DNA from: Betaproteobacteria bacterium
GTDB lineage: Bacteria; Pseudomonadota; Gammaproteobacteria; Burkholderiales; Casimicrobiaceae
Assembly (NCBI GenBank): GCA_013298145.1
Contig: JAAFJO010000009.1
Span: forward strand, 77,783 to 110,910
Length of the DNA stretch: 33,128 bases
Reading direction: 5' to 3'
The position numbers were made by a program, and so were the translations under genes. The notes under the pieces are model-generated. The model was not told the origin of the DNA. It worked only from the letters and a program-made list of their open reading frames with translations, and searched no databases. Of the stretch, positions 7,470 to 15,498 are shown in pieces; position 1 is the stretch's first letter; every line of letters starts with the position of its first letter.

Positions 7470-7769
7470 AGAAATATGTTATCACGTAGTTTCGTAATTA
7501 ATCCATCAAAATACGAGCCGCACGTACCCCTGCGACGAGATCCCGTCTTGAAATGACGAGTGAAAGATTCTCCCGACGAATTACGTAAATCAGTGATTTA
7601 GTCCGAAGCACAATATAGAAATCAAAACCGATTTGCAGCGCTCACAGCGTCAGCATCTAGCGCTAGTCGCACAATTTATTTGGGCTAAAGCGCAATTTAA
7701 CGTATTTTCTTATCAATATGTAAATCATTGCTCGCCGATGAAAAATTAGCGGAAAAGCAAAAAAGCCGC
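7470..7769. other. Intergenic stretch, AT-richer than its neighbours
   Basis: This region between arsR and the TRAP terminator holds no convincing gene. It contains a small perfect palindrome TTACGTAA near 7580 and the short inverted repeat AAATCAGTGATTT just after it. Either could be a regulator site for the arsR promoter, but neither is strong. Positions 7674-7689 repeat, in inverted orientation, 16 bases found at 4514-4529. Confidence 0.45.
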
Positions 7770-7798
7770 AAAAAAAAACGCCCGCATAAGCGGGCGTT
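7770..7798 (-). terminator. Rho-independent terminator of the TRAP transporter operon
   Basis: A perfect 9-bp stem (AACGCCCGC at 7777-7785 and GCGGGCGTT at 7790-7798) with a 4-base loop. On the minus strand it is followed by a run of nine T, written as A at 7770-7778. It begins 22 bases after the dctP stop codon. Confidence 0.93.
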
Positions 7799-7819
7799 AC
7801 TTGCGCACAGAACGAGCCG

Positions 7820-8872
7820 TTACGTGCGCTTGCCGTGTTTCTCGATGAGCGCTTTCGCAGTGTCGAAGAGCTTCTTGCCATCAAAGCCGCGCTTGTTCAT
7901 ATCGTCGATCCATTCTTGATAGATCGGTGCGCAAAGCTTCCTGAATTCCTCGGCTTCGGCCTTACCAATCGTGTGAATCGTATTGCCGCGGTCAGATGCG
8001 CTCTTGCGGCCATTGGGATCGTTGCTCTGCTGCGTACGCCCGAGGAAGGCAGACGCTTCGATGCCGGAGTTGCGATCAATCACCGCTTTCAAATCGGGCG
8101 GCAGCGAGTTGTATTTCGCTTTGTTCATGCTCATCACGAATGTCGTCGTGTAGAGCGAGCCCGCATCCGGCGCGAATTCACTGTGGAATTTCGTGAGCTC
8201 GTTCACTTTGACTGACGGCACCACTTCCCAAGGAATCACGCAGCCGTCAATCACGCCTTTCGAGAGCGCATCAGGAATCTGCGGCAGCGGCATGCCCACA
8301 GGCGTTGCGCCCAGCATCCCGAGCATCTTGGTGATTTGACGCGTCGGGCCGCGCACTTTGAGCCCCTTCAAATCAGCAGCAGACTTGATGAGCTTTTCCT
8401 TCATGTGGAACATGCCCGGACCATGCACTTGCACAGCGATCAGTTGGTTCTCTTTGAACTCATCCGGCGCCATCGTTTGCACGTATTCCCAATACGCACG
8501 CGAGGTTGCATCGGCATTGTTCATCATGAACGGCAACTCAAACACTTCGACACGCGGGAACCGACCCGCGGTGTTGCCCGGTAACGTCCAGGTCACATCT
8601 GCTACGCCGTCACGGGCTTGATCGTAGAGCTGCGGCGGTGTGCCGCCCAACTGCATCGCGGGGTAGCCTTCAAACTTGATGCGGCCGCCAGAATCCTTCT
8701 CAACCTTATCCATCCACGCTTTGTGCATGGTGAGCCACACGTTCGACGTGGGCGCCATGAAGGTGTGAAATTTCAGCGTGACGGTTGATTGCGCAAAGCC
8801 CACAAGTGCGGGCGCGCCAATCGATGCGACAGCGGTGGCACCCGCTGCTTTCAATACGGTACGACGATCCAT
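7820..8872 (-). CDS. TRAP transporter periplasmic substrate-binding protein (DctP family)
   Basis: A 350-residue solute receptor for a tripartite ATP-independent periplasmic transporter. The N-terminus MDRRTVLKAAGATAVASIG has a twin-arginine motif (DRRTVLK) and a hydrophobic stretch, which suggests Tat-dependent export of the folded protein. The mature part has the usual family segments, including LKFHTFMAPTSNVW at the first strand, LKGLKVRGPT near 168-177 and the conserved Arg that contacts substrate carboxylates. The ligand is most likely an organic acid but is not identifiable. An AAGGAGG ribosome site lies just upstream of the ATG. The gene is last in the dctQ-dctM-dctP order, 91 bases after dctM, and a strong terminator follows it. 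Confidence 0.92.
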   Translation of the reverse strand: MDRRTVLKAAGATAVASIGAPALVGFAQSTVTLKFHTFMAPTSNVWLTMHKAWMDKVEKDSGGRIKFEGYPAMQLGGTPPQLYDQARDGVADVTWTLPGNTAGRFPRVEVFELPFMMNNADATSRAYWEYVQTMAPDEFKENQLIAVQVHGPGMFHMKEKLIKSAADLKGLKVRGPTRQITKMLGMLGATPVGMPLPQIPDALSKGVIDGCVIPWEVVPSVKVNELTKFHSEFAPDAGSLYTTTFVMSMNKAKYNSLPPDLKAVIDRNSGIEASAFLGRTQQSNDPNGRKSASDRGNTIHTIGKAEAEEFRKLCAPIYQEWIDDMNKRGFDGKKLFDTAKALIEKHGKRT

Positions 8873-8963
8873 TGTTTTCCTCCTTCGGATAGTGTTTGGA
8901 TTCTGACGATTACGTTACGTTCTAGAAATCGGGTTTCCGCTAGCGCCTCTTCTGCAATACCGC

Positions 8964-10286
8964 TCACTTGCCAACGAACTGCAAGATCCAAAGCGCAATC
9001 GCGGGAAAGAACAACACTAACGTTGTGCGCAAAAAATCGCTGACCAAGAACGGGACAACCCCACGATAGCTCTCAGAAATCGGCACGTCTTTCGCCATAC
9101 TGTTGACGACGTAAACGTTCAAGCCCACGGGCGGCGCAAGCATCCCGACCCCCACTACCATGAGCACCAAGATGCCGAACCAAATCGCTTGGTGCTCAGG
9201 GGTGAGCCCAAGTTTCAAACCCATCACCATCGGAAAGAAAATCGGAATGGTGAGCAGGATCATCGATAGCTCGTCCATCACGCAGCCAAGCACGACGTAG
9301 AAAATCAAAATCGCTCCGATCACAGCCAGTGGTGGCAGCCCCATGCCACCGACCGCCGCCGCTAGCTGATTGGGCACCTGTGTGAGCGCGAGCGCTGAAT
9401 TCATGAGATCTGCGCCCAGGAAGATCATGAAGATCATGGCCGAACTTTCCGCTGTGGCATAGAAGCAGGTTTTGAACTTCGCCCAGGTCATCTCCCGCTT
9501 GGCGAGTGCCGCGATAAATGTGCAAAACGCGCCAACCCCCGCGCCCTCAGTGGGCGTAAAAAAGCCGCCGTAGATGCCGCCGAACACAATTAGAAAGATC
9601 AACGCGATCGGACCGACGCCGATCAAGGCTTCCGTCATGTTGGTTTTGGCAATCTCATCATGCTCAGGCGCATGGCCGGGCACTAAGCGAACATAGATCG
9701 CAATGGCGAGCATGTAGCCCACCATCGCAATGATGCCGGGAATCATGGCCGCAGCAAACAATTTTGCGATGTTCTGCTCAGTAAGAATTGCATAGATCAC
9801 GAGCACTACCGAAGGCGGGATCAGTATGCCTAAGGTGCCGCCCGCTGCGAGCGTTGCAGTGGCGAGTCGCCCCGAGTAGCCGTGACGTTTCATTTCGGGT
9901 AACGCCACCGAGGTGACGGTGGCAGCAGTCGCCACTGATGATCCGCAAATCGCGCCAAACGCCGCACATGCAAAGACCGATGCCATGGCGAGACCGCCCT
10001 TGAATCGACCAAGCGCACCCGCTGCAAACTGAAATAGCGCACGCGACAACCCGCCCTGGGTCGCGAAATGCCCCATCAAAATGAATAACGGGATCACCGA
10101 CAAATCGTAGCTTGCGAAGCGCGCATACGTCTGCGAATTTAAGAAATTGGCAAGGGGTAGCCAGCCGGTTTGCACCACGTAGCCGAATGCGCCCGCGGTA
10201 AACATACAAGCAGCAATCGGAATTCGGATCGCCATGAGAAACAACATGATCGCGAAGACCACGACCGCGAGCGTGATCCCAGTCAT
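8964..10286 (-). CDS. TRAP transporter large membrane subunit (DctM family)
   Basis: A 440-residue, very hydrophobic protein of the DctM/ion transporter superfamily with about 11-12 predicted membrane helices. Family segments include VIPLFILMGHFATQGGLS, ATLAAGGTLGILIPPSVVLVIYA, TPTEGAGVGAF and LGCVMDELSMILLTIPIFFP. It forms the Na+-coupled translocation channel with DctQ. The ATG overlaps the dctQ stop by four bases (ATGA), and a GGGGAG ribosome site lies inside dctQ, so the two subunits are translationally coupled. Length is normal for the family. Confidence 0.94.
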   Translation of the reverse strand: MTGITLAVVVFAIMLFLMAIRIPIAACMFTAGAFGYVVQTGWLPLANFLNSQTYARFASYDLSVIPLFILMGHFATQGGLSRALFQFAAGALGRFKGGLAMASVFACAAFGAICGSSVATAATVTSVALPEMKRHGYSGRLATATLAAGGTLGILIPPSVVLVIYAILTEQNIAKLFAAAMIPGIIAMVGYMLAIAIYVRLVPGHAPEHDEIAKTNMTEALIGVGPIALIFLIVFGGIYGGFFTPTEGAGVGAFCTFIAALAKREMTWAKFKTCFYATAESSAMIFMIFLGADLMNSALALTQVPNQLAAAVGGMGLPPLAVIGAILIFYVVLGCVMDELSMILLTIPIFFPMVMGLKLGLTPEHQAIWFGILVLMVVGVGMLAPPVGLNVYVVNSMAKDVPISESYRGVVPFLVSDFLRTTLVLFFPAIALWILQFVGK

Positions 10287-10777
10287 TGCGGCAACTCCCC
10301 ACCTTTAACGTCAAACGCATCCAGGCCGCGAAGTGCCTGCACGAGTGCGATCAATGCAGTAATGGTGAGACCGGGAACAATGAAGCTGTATACGATCCAC
10401 TCTGGAAACCCGAGCATCATGGTGCCCGAATTACTTTTGTAAGCGGACAATCCGCCGAGTGTGGCGCGCCATGCGCAAAGCCCCATCATCACCGAGATGA
10501 AAAGTGCGCCAATCCTATCCAGTGCGCTGCGGGTTTGGTCACTCGCGCGACTGGTAAAAAAATCAACAATGATGTTGCCGCGCTTCACTTGGCACCAAGG
10601 CAGAAAAAGCGCGATAGCCGCACCCGTCATCACTGCGGTGAGCTCGAAGTCGCCGAGCAGCGCTTTACCAAAAAAATCACGGCCGATCACGCTGTAAACC
10701 GTCATCAGTGTGAGCGCGATCAGGATGAGTCCCGCCACAATCGCGCTCGCTCGTGCGAGCCATTCAAGCAGTTTCAA
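10283..10777 (-). CDS. TRAP transporter small membrane subunit (DctQ family)
   Basis: A 164-residue protein with four hydrophobic helices and the DctQ-type core: VIGRDFFGKALLGDFELTAV, then WCQVKRGNIIVDFF and GFPEWIVYSFIVPG. It is the small integral subunit that pairs with DctM. The start is TTG at 10777, supported by GGAGGG about seven bases upstream. No in-frame ATG would keep the first helix. It is the first gene of the TRAP operon and divergent from the P450 at 11009, with a 231-base shared regulatory region. Confidence 0.88.
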   Translation of the reverse strand: MKLLEWLARASAIVAGLILIALTLMTVYSVIGRDFFGKALLGDFELTAVMTGAAIALFLPWCQVKRGNIIVDFFTSRASDQTRSALDRIGALFISVMMGLCAWRATLGGLSAYKSNSGTMMLGFPEWIVYSFIVPGLTITALIALVQALRGLDAFDVKGGELPQ

Positions 10778-10923
10778 GCAGCGACCCTCCGTGATTTATG
10801 TACTAAAGAAATATAGCGAGCGGATGCGCTGCAAATCTGTCTTGTCGCATCACGCAAACTGCCGCAACGCAACAAAAACTCGATAAACGACACTTTGCTT
10901 GATTTCCACCGATGAATTAAACA

Positions 10924-10943
10924 TTAACAAACGGATTAGTTAA
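10924..10943. promoter_or_regulatory. Possible operator between the TRAP operon and the second P450
   Basis: TTAAC (10924-10928) and GTTAA (10939-10943) form an inverted repeat with a 10-base spacer in the AT-rich gap between the divergent dctQ and P450 genes. The arms are short and no regulator gene is adjacent, so this is only a candidate site. Confidence 0.3.
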
Positions 10944-11008
10944 TAGCAAATTCTCGTTTTCTTCGCTTTTGTGTCCCCGTCTACTCTCAGATCACTCAAA
11001 ATGCAGCG

Positions 11009-12238
11009 ATGCACACTGACATTGATTGGCTGGCAAGTTTTGATTTGCGCGCGCTGCCACCCGGTTTTCATGACGACCCGTATCCGTTTTATCGCACACT
11101 GCGAGAAGCCGATCCGGTGCGGCAGATGCCCGATGGCTCGATTTTTCTCACGTGTTACGCGGATTGCTTGCAGGTTTACAAAGACGCAAGCGCGTTTTCA
11201 TCCGACAAAAAAGCAGAGTTCTTTCCAAAGTATGGTGATTCGCCGCTGTTTGAGCACCACACAACGAGCCTCGTGTTCAACGATCCGCCGCTTCACACGC
11301 GGGTGAGAAAACTCATGATCGGCGCGCTATCGCAACGCGCGGTAGAGGCGATGGAAATATCGCTCATTCAGCTCGTTGATCGCCTGCTCGACGAGATGGA
11401 CGCGCTCAGCGAGCGTGGCGAGTCCATCGATTTGATCGAGCATTTTGCAGCGGCGATCCCGGTTGAAGTCATCGGCAATCTGCTCGGTGTACCGCGTGAT
11501 GAGCGAGCGCCGCTGCGTGACTGGTCACTCGCAATTCTCGGGGCGCTGGAGCCTTCGCTCACCAACGAGCAATTAACACGCGGCAATCGTGCCGTGACCG
11601 AATTCGTGGGCTATCTAAAAACGCTAGTGGCGCGGCGCCGCGCATCACCGGGCGATCCGGCGACCGATGTGCTCACTCGGCTGATTCAAGGCGAATCCGC
11701 GAGCGAGCGCTTGACCGAAACTGAGCTGCTTCAAAACTGCGTGTTCATCTTGAATGCGGGCCATGAGACAACGACGAATTTGATCGGCAACGCGCTCGAA
11801 ATGCTCACGCGCTGGCCGAGCGCGCGCGATGCGTTGATCGAGAATCCGGCCTTGATCAAAACGGCCGTGGAAGAATTCCTGCGATTCGAATCAAGCAATC
11901 AGCTCGGCAACCGCATGAGCACGATCGAGACCACGATCGGCGGCGTTCGCCTGCCCGCGCAAACACGAATCACACTGTGCATTGGCGCTGCCAATCGCGA
12001 TCCTGCGCAGTTTGAGAATCCCGACACGCTCGACATCACACGTGAGCACAATCGCCATCTCGCGTTCGGATCAGGCCCGCATCAGTGTGCAGGGCTCGCC
12101 GTCGCGCGCCTTGAGGGCGCAGTGGCGATTGGGCGTTTCCTCTCGCGATTCCCGAGCTATGAGATCGACCACGCCGAGAAAGTGCGCGGCGGTCGTGCAC
12201 GGTTTCGAGGTTTCTTGAAGCTGCCTGCGCGGCTGTAG
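11009..12238 (+). CDS. Cytochrome P450 (409 aa, bacterial class I type)
   Basis: A soluble bacterial-type P450. Visible signatures are AGHETT of the I-helix (250-255), the ExxR pair E289/R292 in VEEFLRFES, and the haem loop FGSGPHQCAG with the cysteine ligand at 360. The protein opens with ALPPGFHDDPYPFYRTLREADPV, typical of CYP107/CYP109-like enzymes that take electrons from a ferredoxin. Its substrate is not evident and no ferredoxin or reductase lies nearby. It is clearly distinct from the 460-residue P450 at 915-2297: different length and a His instead of Arg in the haem loop (GPHQC). The ATG at 11009 lacks an obvious ribosome site. An ATG at 11001 is out of frame. Confidence 0.93.
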   Translation: MHTDIDWLASFDLRALPPGFHDDPYPFYRTLREADPVRQMPDGSIFLTCYADCLQVYKDASAFSSDKKAEFFPKYGDSPLFEHHTTSLVFNDPPLHTRVRKLMIGALSQRAVEAMEISLIQLVDRLLDEMDALSERGESIDLIEHFAAAIPVEVIGNLLGVPRDERAPLRDWSLAILGALEPSLTNEQLTRGNRAVTEFVGYLKTLVARRRASPGDPATDVLTRLIQGESASERLTETELLQNCVFILNAGHETTTNLIGNALEMLTRWPSARDALIENPALIKTAVEEFLRFESSNQLGNRMSTIETTIGGVRLPAQTRITLCIGAANRDPAQFENPDTLDITREHNRHLAFGSGPHQCAGLAVARLEGAVAIGRFLSRFPSYEIDHAEKVRGGRARFRGFLKLPARL

Positions 12239-12402
12239 TTACCACTTCCACCGTTGCGCTCGGCACCCCAAATTCGGCCACTTACCCCGCAATAAAACGG
12301 GGCAAGCGAGGGAAATCGCGTTATCTCAACAAAGTAGATTTACTGCGTGCGGCGCGGATAGAACAAGGACAATCGCGATAAATGTGAGAGCAGATTCGAA
12401 CC

Positions 12403-13539
12403 TTACTGCTGCGCGTACGGCTTTCGATCTGCGTAGTACGCCGCTTCGATCCCCGCGAGCGAGCGACCTCGCACATCTTTCGTGGCGCGAATTTCATTGA
12501 CGAGTTGGAGCGCAGTTTTTTCGCACGGCGGCAACGCCACGTTCGACACATCTTTCGGCACGACGCGCTCGCCCCATTCCACATAGTGCGAGCACAATGT
12601 GAGCCCTGCACCGAAGGCCGGCATGAGCAGTTTCGCGTGTGGCTTGATCTTGCCCTCTTCCAGCGCCTCAACTAGGGCAACCGGCACGGTGGCGGAACTC
12701 ATATTGCCGTATTTCTGCACGGTGAGATGCACTTTATCCATCGAAATGCCCGCGTACTTCGCGACTGATTCGATGATGCGCGAGTTGGCTTGGTGCGGCA
12801 CCACGAGATCGATTTGCTTAGGCGTCACGTTCACTTTCGCGAGCGTCTTCGCGCTCGCATCGGTCATGCCTTGCACCGCTTTCTTGAAAATCTGCGGGCC
12901 GTCAAAATCCCACAACATGTCGCCAAAGGTGACGTTGCAATTCGCATAGGTTGCGCCGTATCCGCGCACGCGCAGAATGCCGCGCGCATCGCCATAGCAG
13001 CCGAGCGTCTCGGCGAGTAAGCCCGTCTTTTCCTCAGTTTGCTCGATCACGATTGCTGCGCAACCATCGCCAAAAAGCACCGCAACGCCGCGATTGTCCC
13101 AATCCATGTAGCGGGAGATGAGTTCGACGCCGACAATCAGTGCGCGCTTGCACGTGCCGGTTCGAACCAAAGCGTTGGCGGTCGAGAGCCCGTAGAGAAA
13201 GCTCGTACACGCTGTGTTCACATCCATCGCAGCGGCGCCATCAGCCCCGAGTTTGTACTGCAAGGCAGAGGCAGTATTCGGCACCAGTTCATCGTTGCTG
13301 CAGCTGCCGTACACAATCAGATCGATGTCAGTGGGCTTTAAGCCCGCGCAGGCAAGCGCGTGCATCGCGGCGACGTAGGCCATTTCGACAGCGTGCACAT
13401 GCGAAATGCGCCGCTCTTTCATGCCGGTGCGCGAGACGATCCACTCATCGTCGGTCTCGATAAAGGTCGCAAGATCGGCGTTAGTCAACACTGCGGGCGG
13501 CATGCATTTGCCCCAGCCGGTGATGGCGGCGTACGTCAT
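12403..13539 (-). CDS. Beta-ketoacyl-ACP synthase III family protein (FabH-like) with C-terminal extension
   Basis: A 378-residue thiolase-fold condensing enzyme of the FabH type. It would join an acyl-CoA starter to malonyl-ACP or a similar acceptor. The catalytic triad is visible: Cys111 in NTACTSF, His249 in HQAN and Asn279 in YGNMSSA. Beyond Val320, where FabH normally ends, there is an extra tail of about 55 residues (EWGERVVPKD onward to PYAQQ) that I do not recognise. An in-frame ATG at 13593 exists, but the ATG at 13539 has a perfect AAGGAGG ribosome site and gives the usual N-terminus (MTYAAITGWGKCMPPAVLTN). No acyl carrier protein or reductase is adjacent, so a housekeeping role and a special acyl role are both possible. 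Confidence 0.88.
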   Translation of the reverse strand: MTYAAITGWGKCMPPAVLTNADLATFIETDDEWIVSRTGMKERRISHVHAVEMAYVAAMHALACAGLKPTDIDLIVYGSCSNDELVPNTASALQYKLGADGAAAMDVNTACTSFLYGLSTANALVRTGTCKRALIVGVELISRYMDWDNRGVAVLFGDGCAAIVIEQTEEKTGLLAETLGCYGDARGILRVRGYGATYANCNVTFGDMLWDFDGPQIFKKAVQGMTDASAKTLAKVNVTPKQIDLVVPHQANSRIIESVAKYAGISMDKVHLTVQKYGNMSSATVPVALVEALEEGKIKPHAKLLMPAFGAGLTLCSHYVEWGERVVPKDVSNVALPPCEKTALQLVNEIRATKDVRGRSLAGIEAAYYADRKPYAQQ

Positions 13540-13680
13540 AGAGGTCCTCCTTATTGTCGTTATGTCACTCGTGAGGCGTGGATTATCGTTCAACGTCAGG
13601 GGGTTCCTACGTCACGATTCCGATGCGACCTTCGGTTGACCGACTCACCGCTCACCTAGGGAACACCCTAAAATTTGCGT

Positions 13681-14403
13681 ATGACTCACCTATTGAACGT
13701 CGCCACTTACCGCTTCGTTGCGATCGACGATCCGCAAGCCGTCAAGGCGCGCCTTTTACCTGTCGCGCAGGCACTCGGCCTCAAAGGCACGATCCTGCTC
13801 GCACACGAAGGAATCAATGCGTTCCTCGCAGGCGCAGAAACCACTGTGCGCAGCTTTCTCTCGATCCTTGACGATGATCCGCGCTTCGCGAACCTCGATA
13901 TCAAAGAGAGCTGGTCGGAAACGATGCCGTTTCACAAGATGAAGATCAAGTTGAAAGACGAGATCGTCACCTTCCGCCAGCCGCAGGTGAACCCAGCGCT
14001 GCAGCCCGCGCCCTTCATCTCGCCGGAGGACTTGAAAGCGCGGTTGGACCGTGGCGACGACATCGTCTTACTCGATACGCGAAATGATGTAGAGGTCGAT
14101 ACCGGCACGTTTAAAGGTGCGCTTTTCTGGGGCAATAAAAACTTTACCGAATTCGGCGAGATCGCGAAGCAGCACGCGGATGCACTGAAAAACAAAACGG
14201 TGGTGAGCTTCTGCACGGGCGGTATCCGATGCGAAAAAGCCGCGCCGTACTTGCACTCGCTCGGCGTAGAAAACGTCTTCCAACTTGAAGGCGGAATCCT
14301 TCGCTATTTTGAGAAAGTGGGACGCGATCACTACGACGGCGACTGCTTTGTCTTCGACGAACGGGCGGCAGTCGATCCAGCGCTTGCACCCACTGAGCGC
14401 TGA
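13681..14403 (+). CDS. trhO: tRNA uridine(34) hydroxylase TrhO (rhodanese-like, YceA/UPF0176)
   Basis: A 240-residue protein matching TrhO (YceA). This family carries out the oxygen-dependent hydroxylation of uridine 34 in tRNA, the first step toward 5-methoxyuridine and 5-carboxymethoxyuridine. The N-terminal domain has TYRFVAIDDPQAV and GTILLAHEGINAFLAG. The rhodanese-like domain has DTRNDVEVDTGTFKGA and the active-site loop FCTGGIRCEKA with Cys178 and Cys184. The length is at the short end of the family. A TTG two codons upstream (13675) could also start the frame, but the ATG at 13681 gives the usual MTHLLNVATYRF beginning. It is divergent from the ketoacyl synthase gene. Confidence 0.92.
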   Translation: MTHLLNVATYRFVAIDDPQAVKARLLPVAQALGLKGTILLAHEGINAFLAGAETTVRSFLSILDDDPRFANLDIKESWSETMPFHKMKIKLKDEIVTFRQPQVNPALQPAPFISPEDLKARLDRGDDIVLLDTRNDVEVDTGTFKGALFWGNKNFTEFGEIAKQHADALKNKTVVSFCTGGIRCEKAAPYLHSLGVENVFQLEGGILRYFEKVGRDHYDGDCFVFDERAAVDPALAPTER

Positions 14404-14470
14404 ACCCCGTGTAAATGCAGGCGTTCGTCCAAGCTGAATGCACGACAAACGCACGAGTCAAACCGGCTAA

Positions 14471-14501
14471 GCCGATTTGTTCAAAACTAAACTAAATCGG
14501 C
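14471..14501 (+). terminator. Possible terminator downstream of trhO
   Basis: GCCGATTT (14471-14478) pairs exactly with AAATCGGC (14494-14501) around a 15-base loop and is followed by GTTGTTTC. The long loop and interrupted T-run make it a weak terminator candidate. Confidence 0.4.
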
Positions 14502-14549
14502 GTTGTTTCACGTTTGCTTATTCATCCGGCGTTTGGCCGGATTGAACAG

Positions 14550-14596
14550 GACAAAATTTGTCTACCGCCAAATGCTTAGACAAACTAGAATTTGTC
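14550..14596 (+). promoter_or_regulatory. Two palindromic operator-like sites upstream of the GntR gene
   Basis: Site 1 (14550-14562) is GACAAA-A-TTTGTC, a perfect palindrome around one central base. Site 2 (14579-14596) has the same half-sites, GACAAA and TTTGTC, with a 6-base spacer. The centres are about 31 bases apart, close to three helical turns, and the pair ends 44 bases before the gntR start codon. FCD-type GntR regulators usually bind short palindromes of this kind, so autoregulation is likely. Confidence 0.7.
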
Positions 14597-14640
14597 CATG
14601 ATCACGATCTACACGTGACAGGCTATACCGGGAGGAAGCT

Positions 14641-15312
14641 ATGGACGAATTCATTGAGGAACTCACTCATCCTAAGCCTGTGCACGAAGTCATAGCGCGC
14701 GCGTTGCGCGAAAAAATTGTGCTTCATCAAATCGCGCCGGGCTCACCGTTGCGCGAAAAAGAGCTCGCAGAGCAGCACGGCGTTTCGCGCCGAAATCTGA
14801 AAGACGCGCTCAAGATCCTGGCCACTGAGGGCTTGGTCGAATTTCAGCCGCGGCGCGGTGCGCTCGTCACCAAGCTCGAACGTGAACGCCTTCGCGACAC
14901 GCTCGAAACGATCGGCACCCTTGAGCGCTTAGCAGGTGAGCTCGCCTGTGCGAATGCGAGCCAAGACGAAATCACCACGCTGCGCCACTATCACGATTTG
15001 ATGGCTCGCCATTACCGAAATCGCGATGCGGCAAGCTTCTTTCGCTACAGCCAGCACTTCCATCAAGGCATCGTCGAAGCAGCGGGCAACGAAGTGCTCG
15101 CCAAAATTTACCGATTGCTCAACGGTCAGGCGGCACGCGCGCGCTACCTAGCGCACATGACCGCCGAGCTGTGGGATCAGGTGATGGAAGAGCAAGACGA
15201 AATCATGCTCGCGCTTGAAGCGCGCGCGGCCGACCGCCTGGCCGAACTGCTGGAAGACTCTCTGCTTCACCGCGCGCAACGCGTGCTTGATCTGCTCCCG
15301 AACGCCAGGTAA
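14641..15312 (+). CDS. GntR-family transcriptional regulator, FCD (FadR) subfamily
   Basis: A 223-residue regulator. The N-terminal winged helix (about 12-75) has VHEVIARALREKIV, PGSPLREKELAEQHGVSRRNLKDALKILATEGLV and FQPRRGALV, the GntR pattern. The all-helical FCD effector domain (about 85-210) has the family's metal/ligand-type histidines in SQHFHQGIVEAAGN. Such proteins usually sense a small organic acid and repress the genes for its breakdown. The ATG at 14641 has GGGAGG five bases upstream. The gene stands alone: trhO lies upstream and the next gene is convergent. Its targets besides itself cannot be read from context. Confidence 0.92.
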   Translation: MDEFIEELTHPKPVHEVIARALREKIVLHQIAPGSPLREKELAEQHGVSRRNLKDALKILATEGLVEFQPRRGALVTKLERERLRDTLETIGTLERLAGELACANASQDEITTLRHYHDLMARHYRNRDAASFFRYSQHFHQGIVEAAGNEVLAKIYRLLNGQAARARYLAHMTAELWDQVMEEQDEIMLALEARAADRLAELLEDSLLHRAQRVLDLLPNAR

Positions 15313-15408
15313 GGCTCGATACGACTCGAGGGCGCAAACGCGTTGCCGAATTGCTCCGGCAACGTGATGATTTTTTGATTCAACACTTATCGCTTTAGCC
15401 AACGTTTA

Positions 15409-15470
15409 TTGGGGCGAGCGCTTAGTTATCACAACTAGCCGCTTGATTTGAAATCAAGCGCTCGCCCCAA
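15409..15470. repeat. 62-bp palindromic structure between convergent genes
   Basis: TTGGGGCGAGCGCTT (15409-15423) is repeated as its exact complement at 15456-15470. The 32-base interior contains AGTT/AACT and a second hairpin, CTTGATTT (15442-15449) with AAATCAAG (15451-15458), that competes with the right arm. It lies between the ends of gntR and the membrane/spermidine-synthase-like gene. A bidirectional transcription barrier is the simplest reading, although no clean T-run follows either arm. Confidence 0.65.
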
Positions 15471-15498
15471 GACTTCCTTAGCTAAGCAAGCGAAGCAA

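Noticed and set aside
12280..12320. CCCCG/CGGGG stem between the second P450 and the ketoacyl synthase as a terminator
   Set aside because: The stem is only 5 bp with an 8-base loop and no T-run on either strand.
15409..15470. Reading the palindrome as an integron attC site
   Set aside because: No integrase, no cassette array and no GTTRRRY core at the ends. A terminator-like or repetitive palindrome is simpler.
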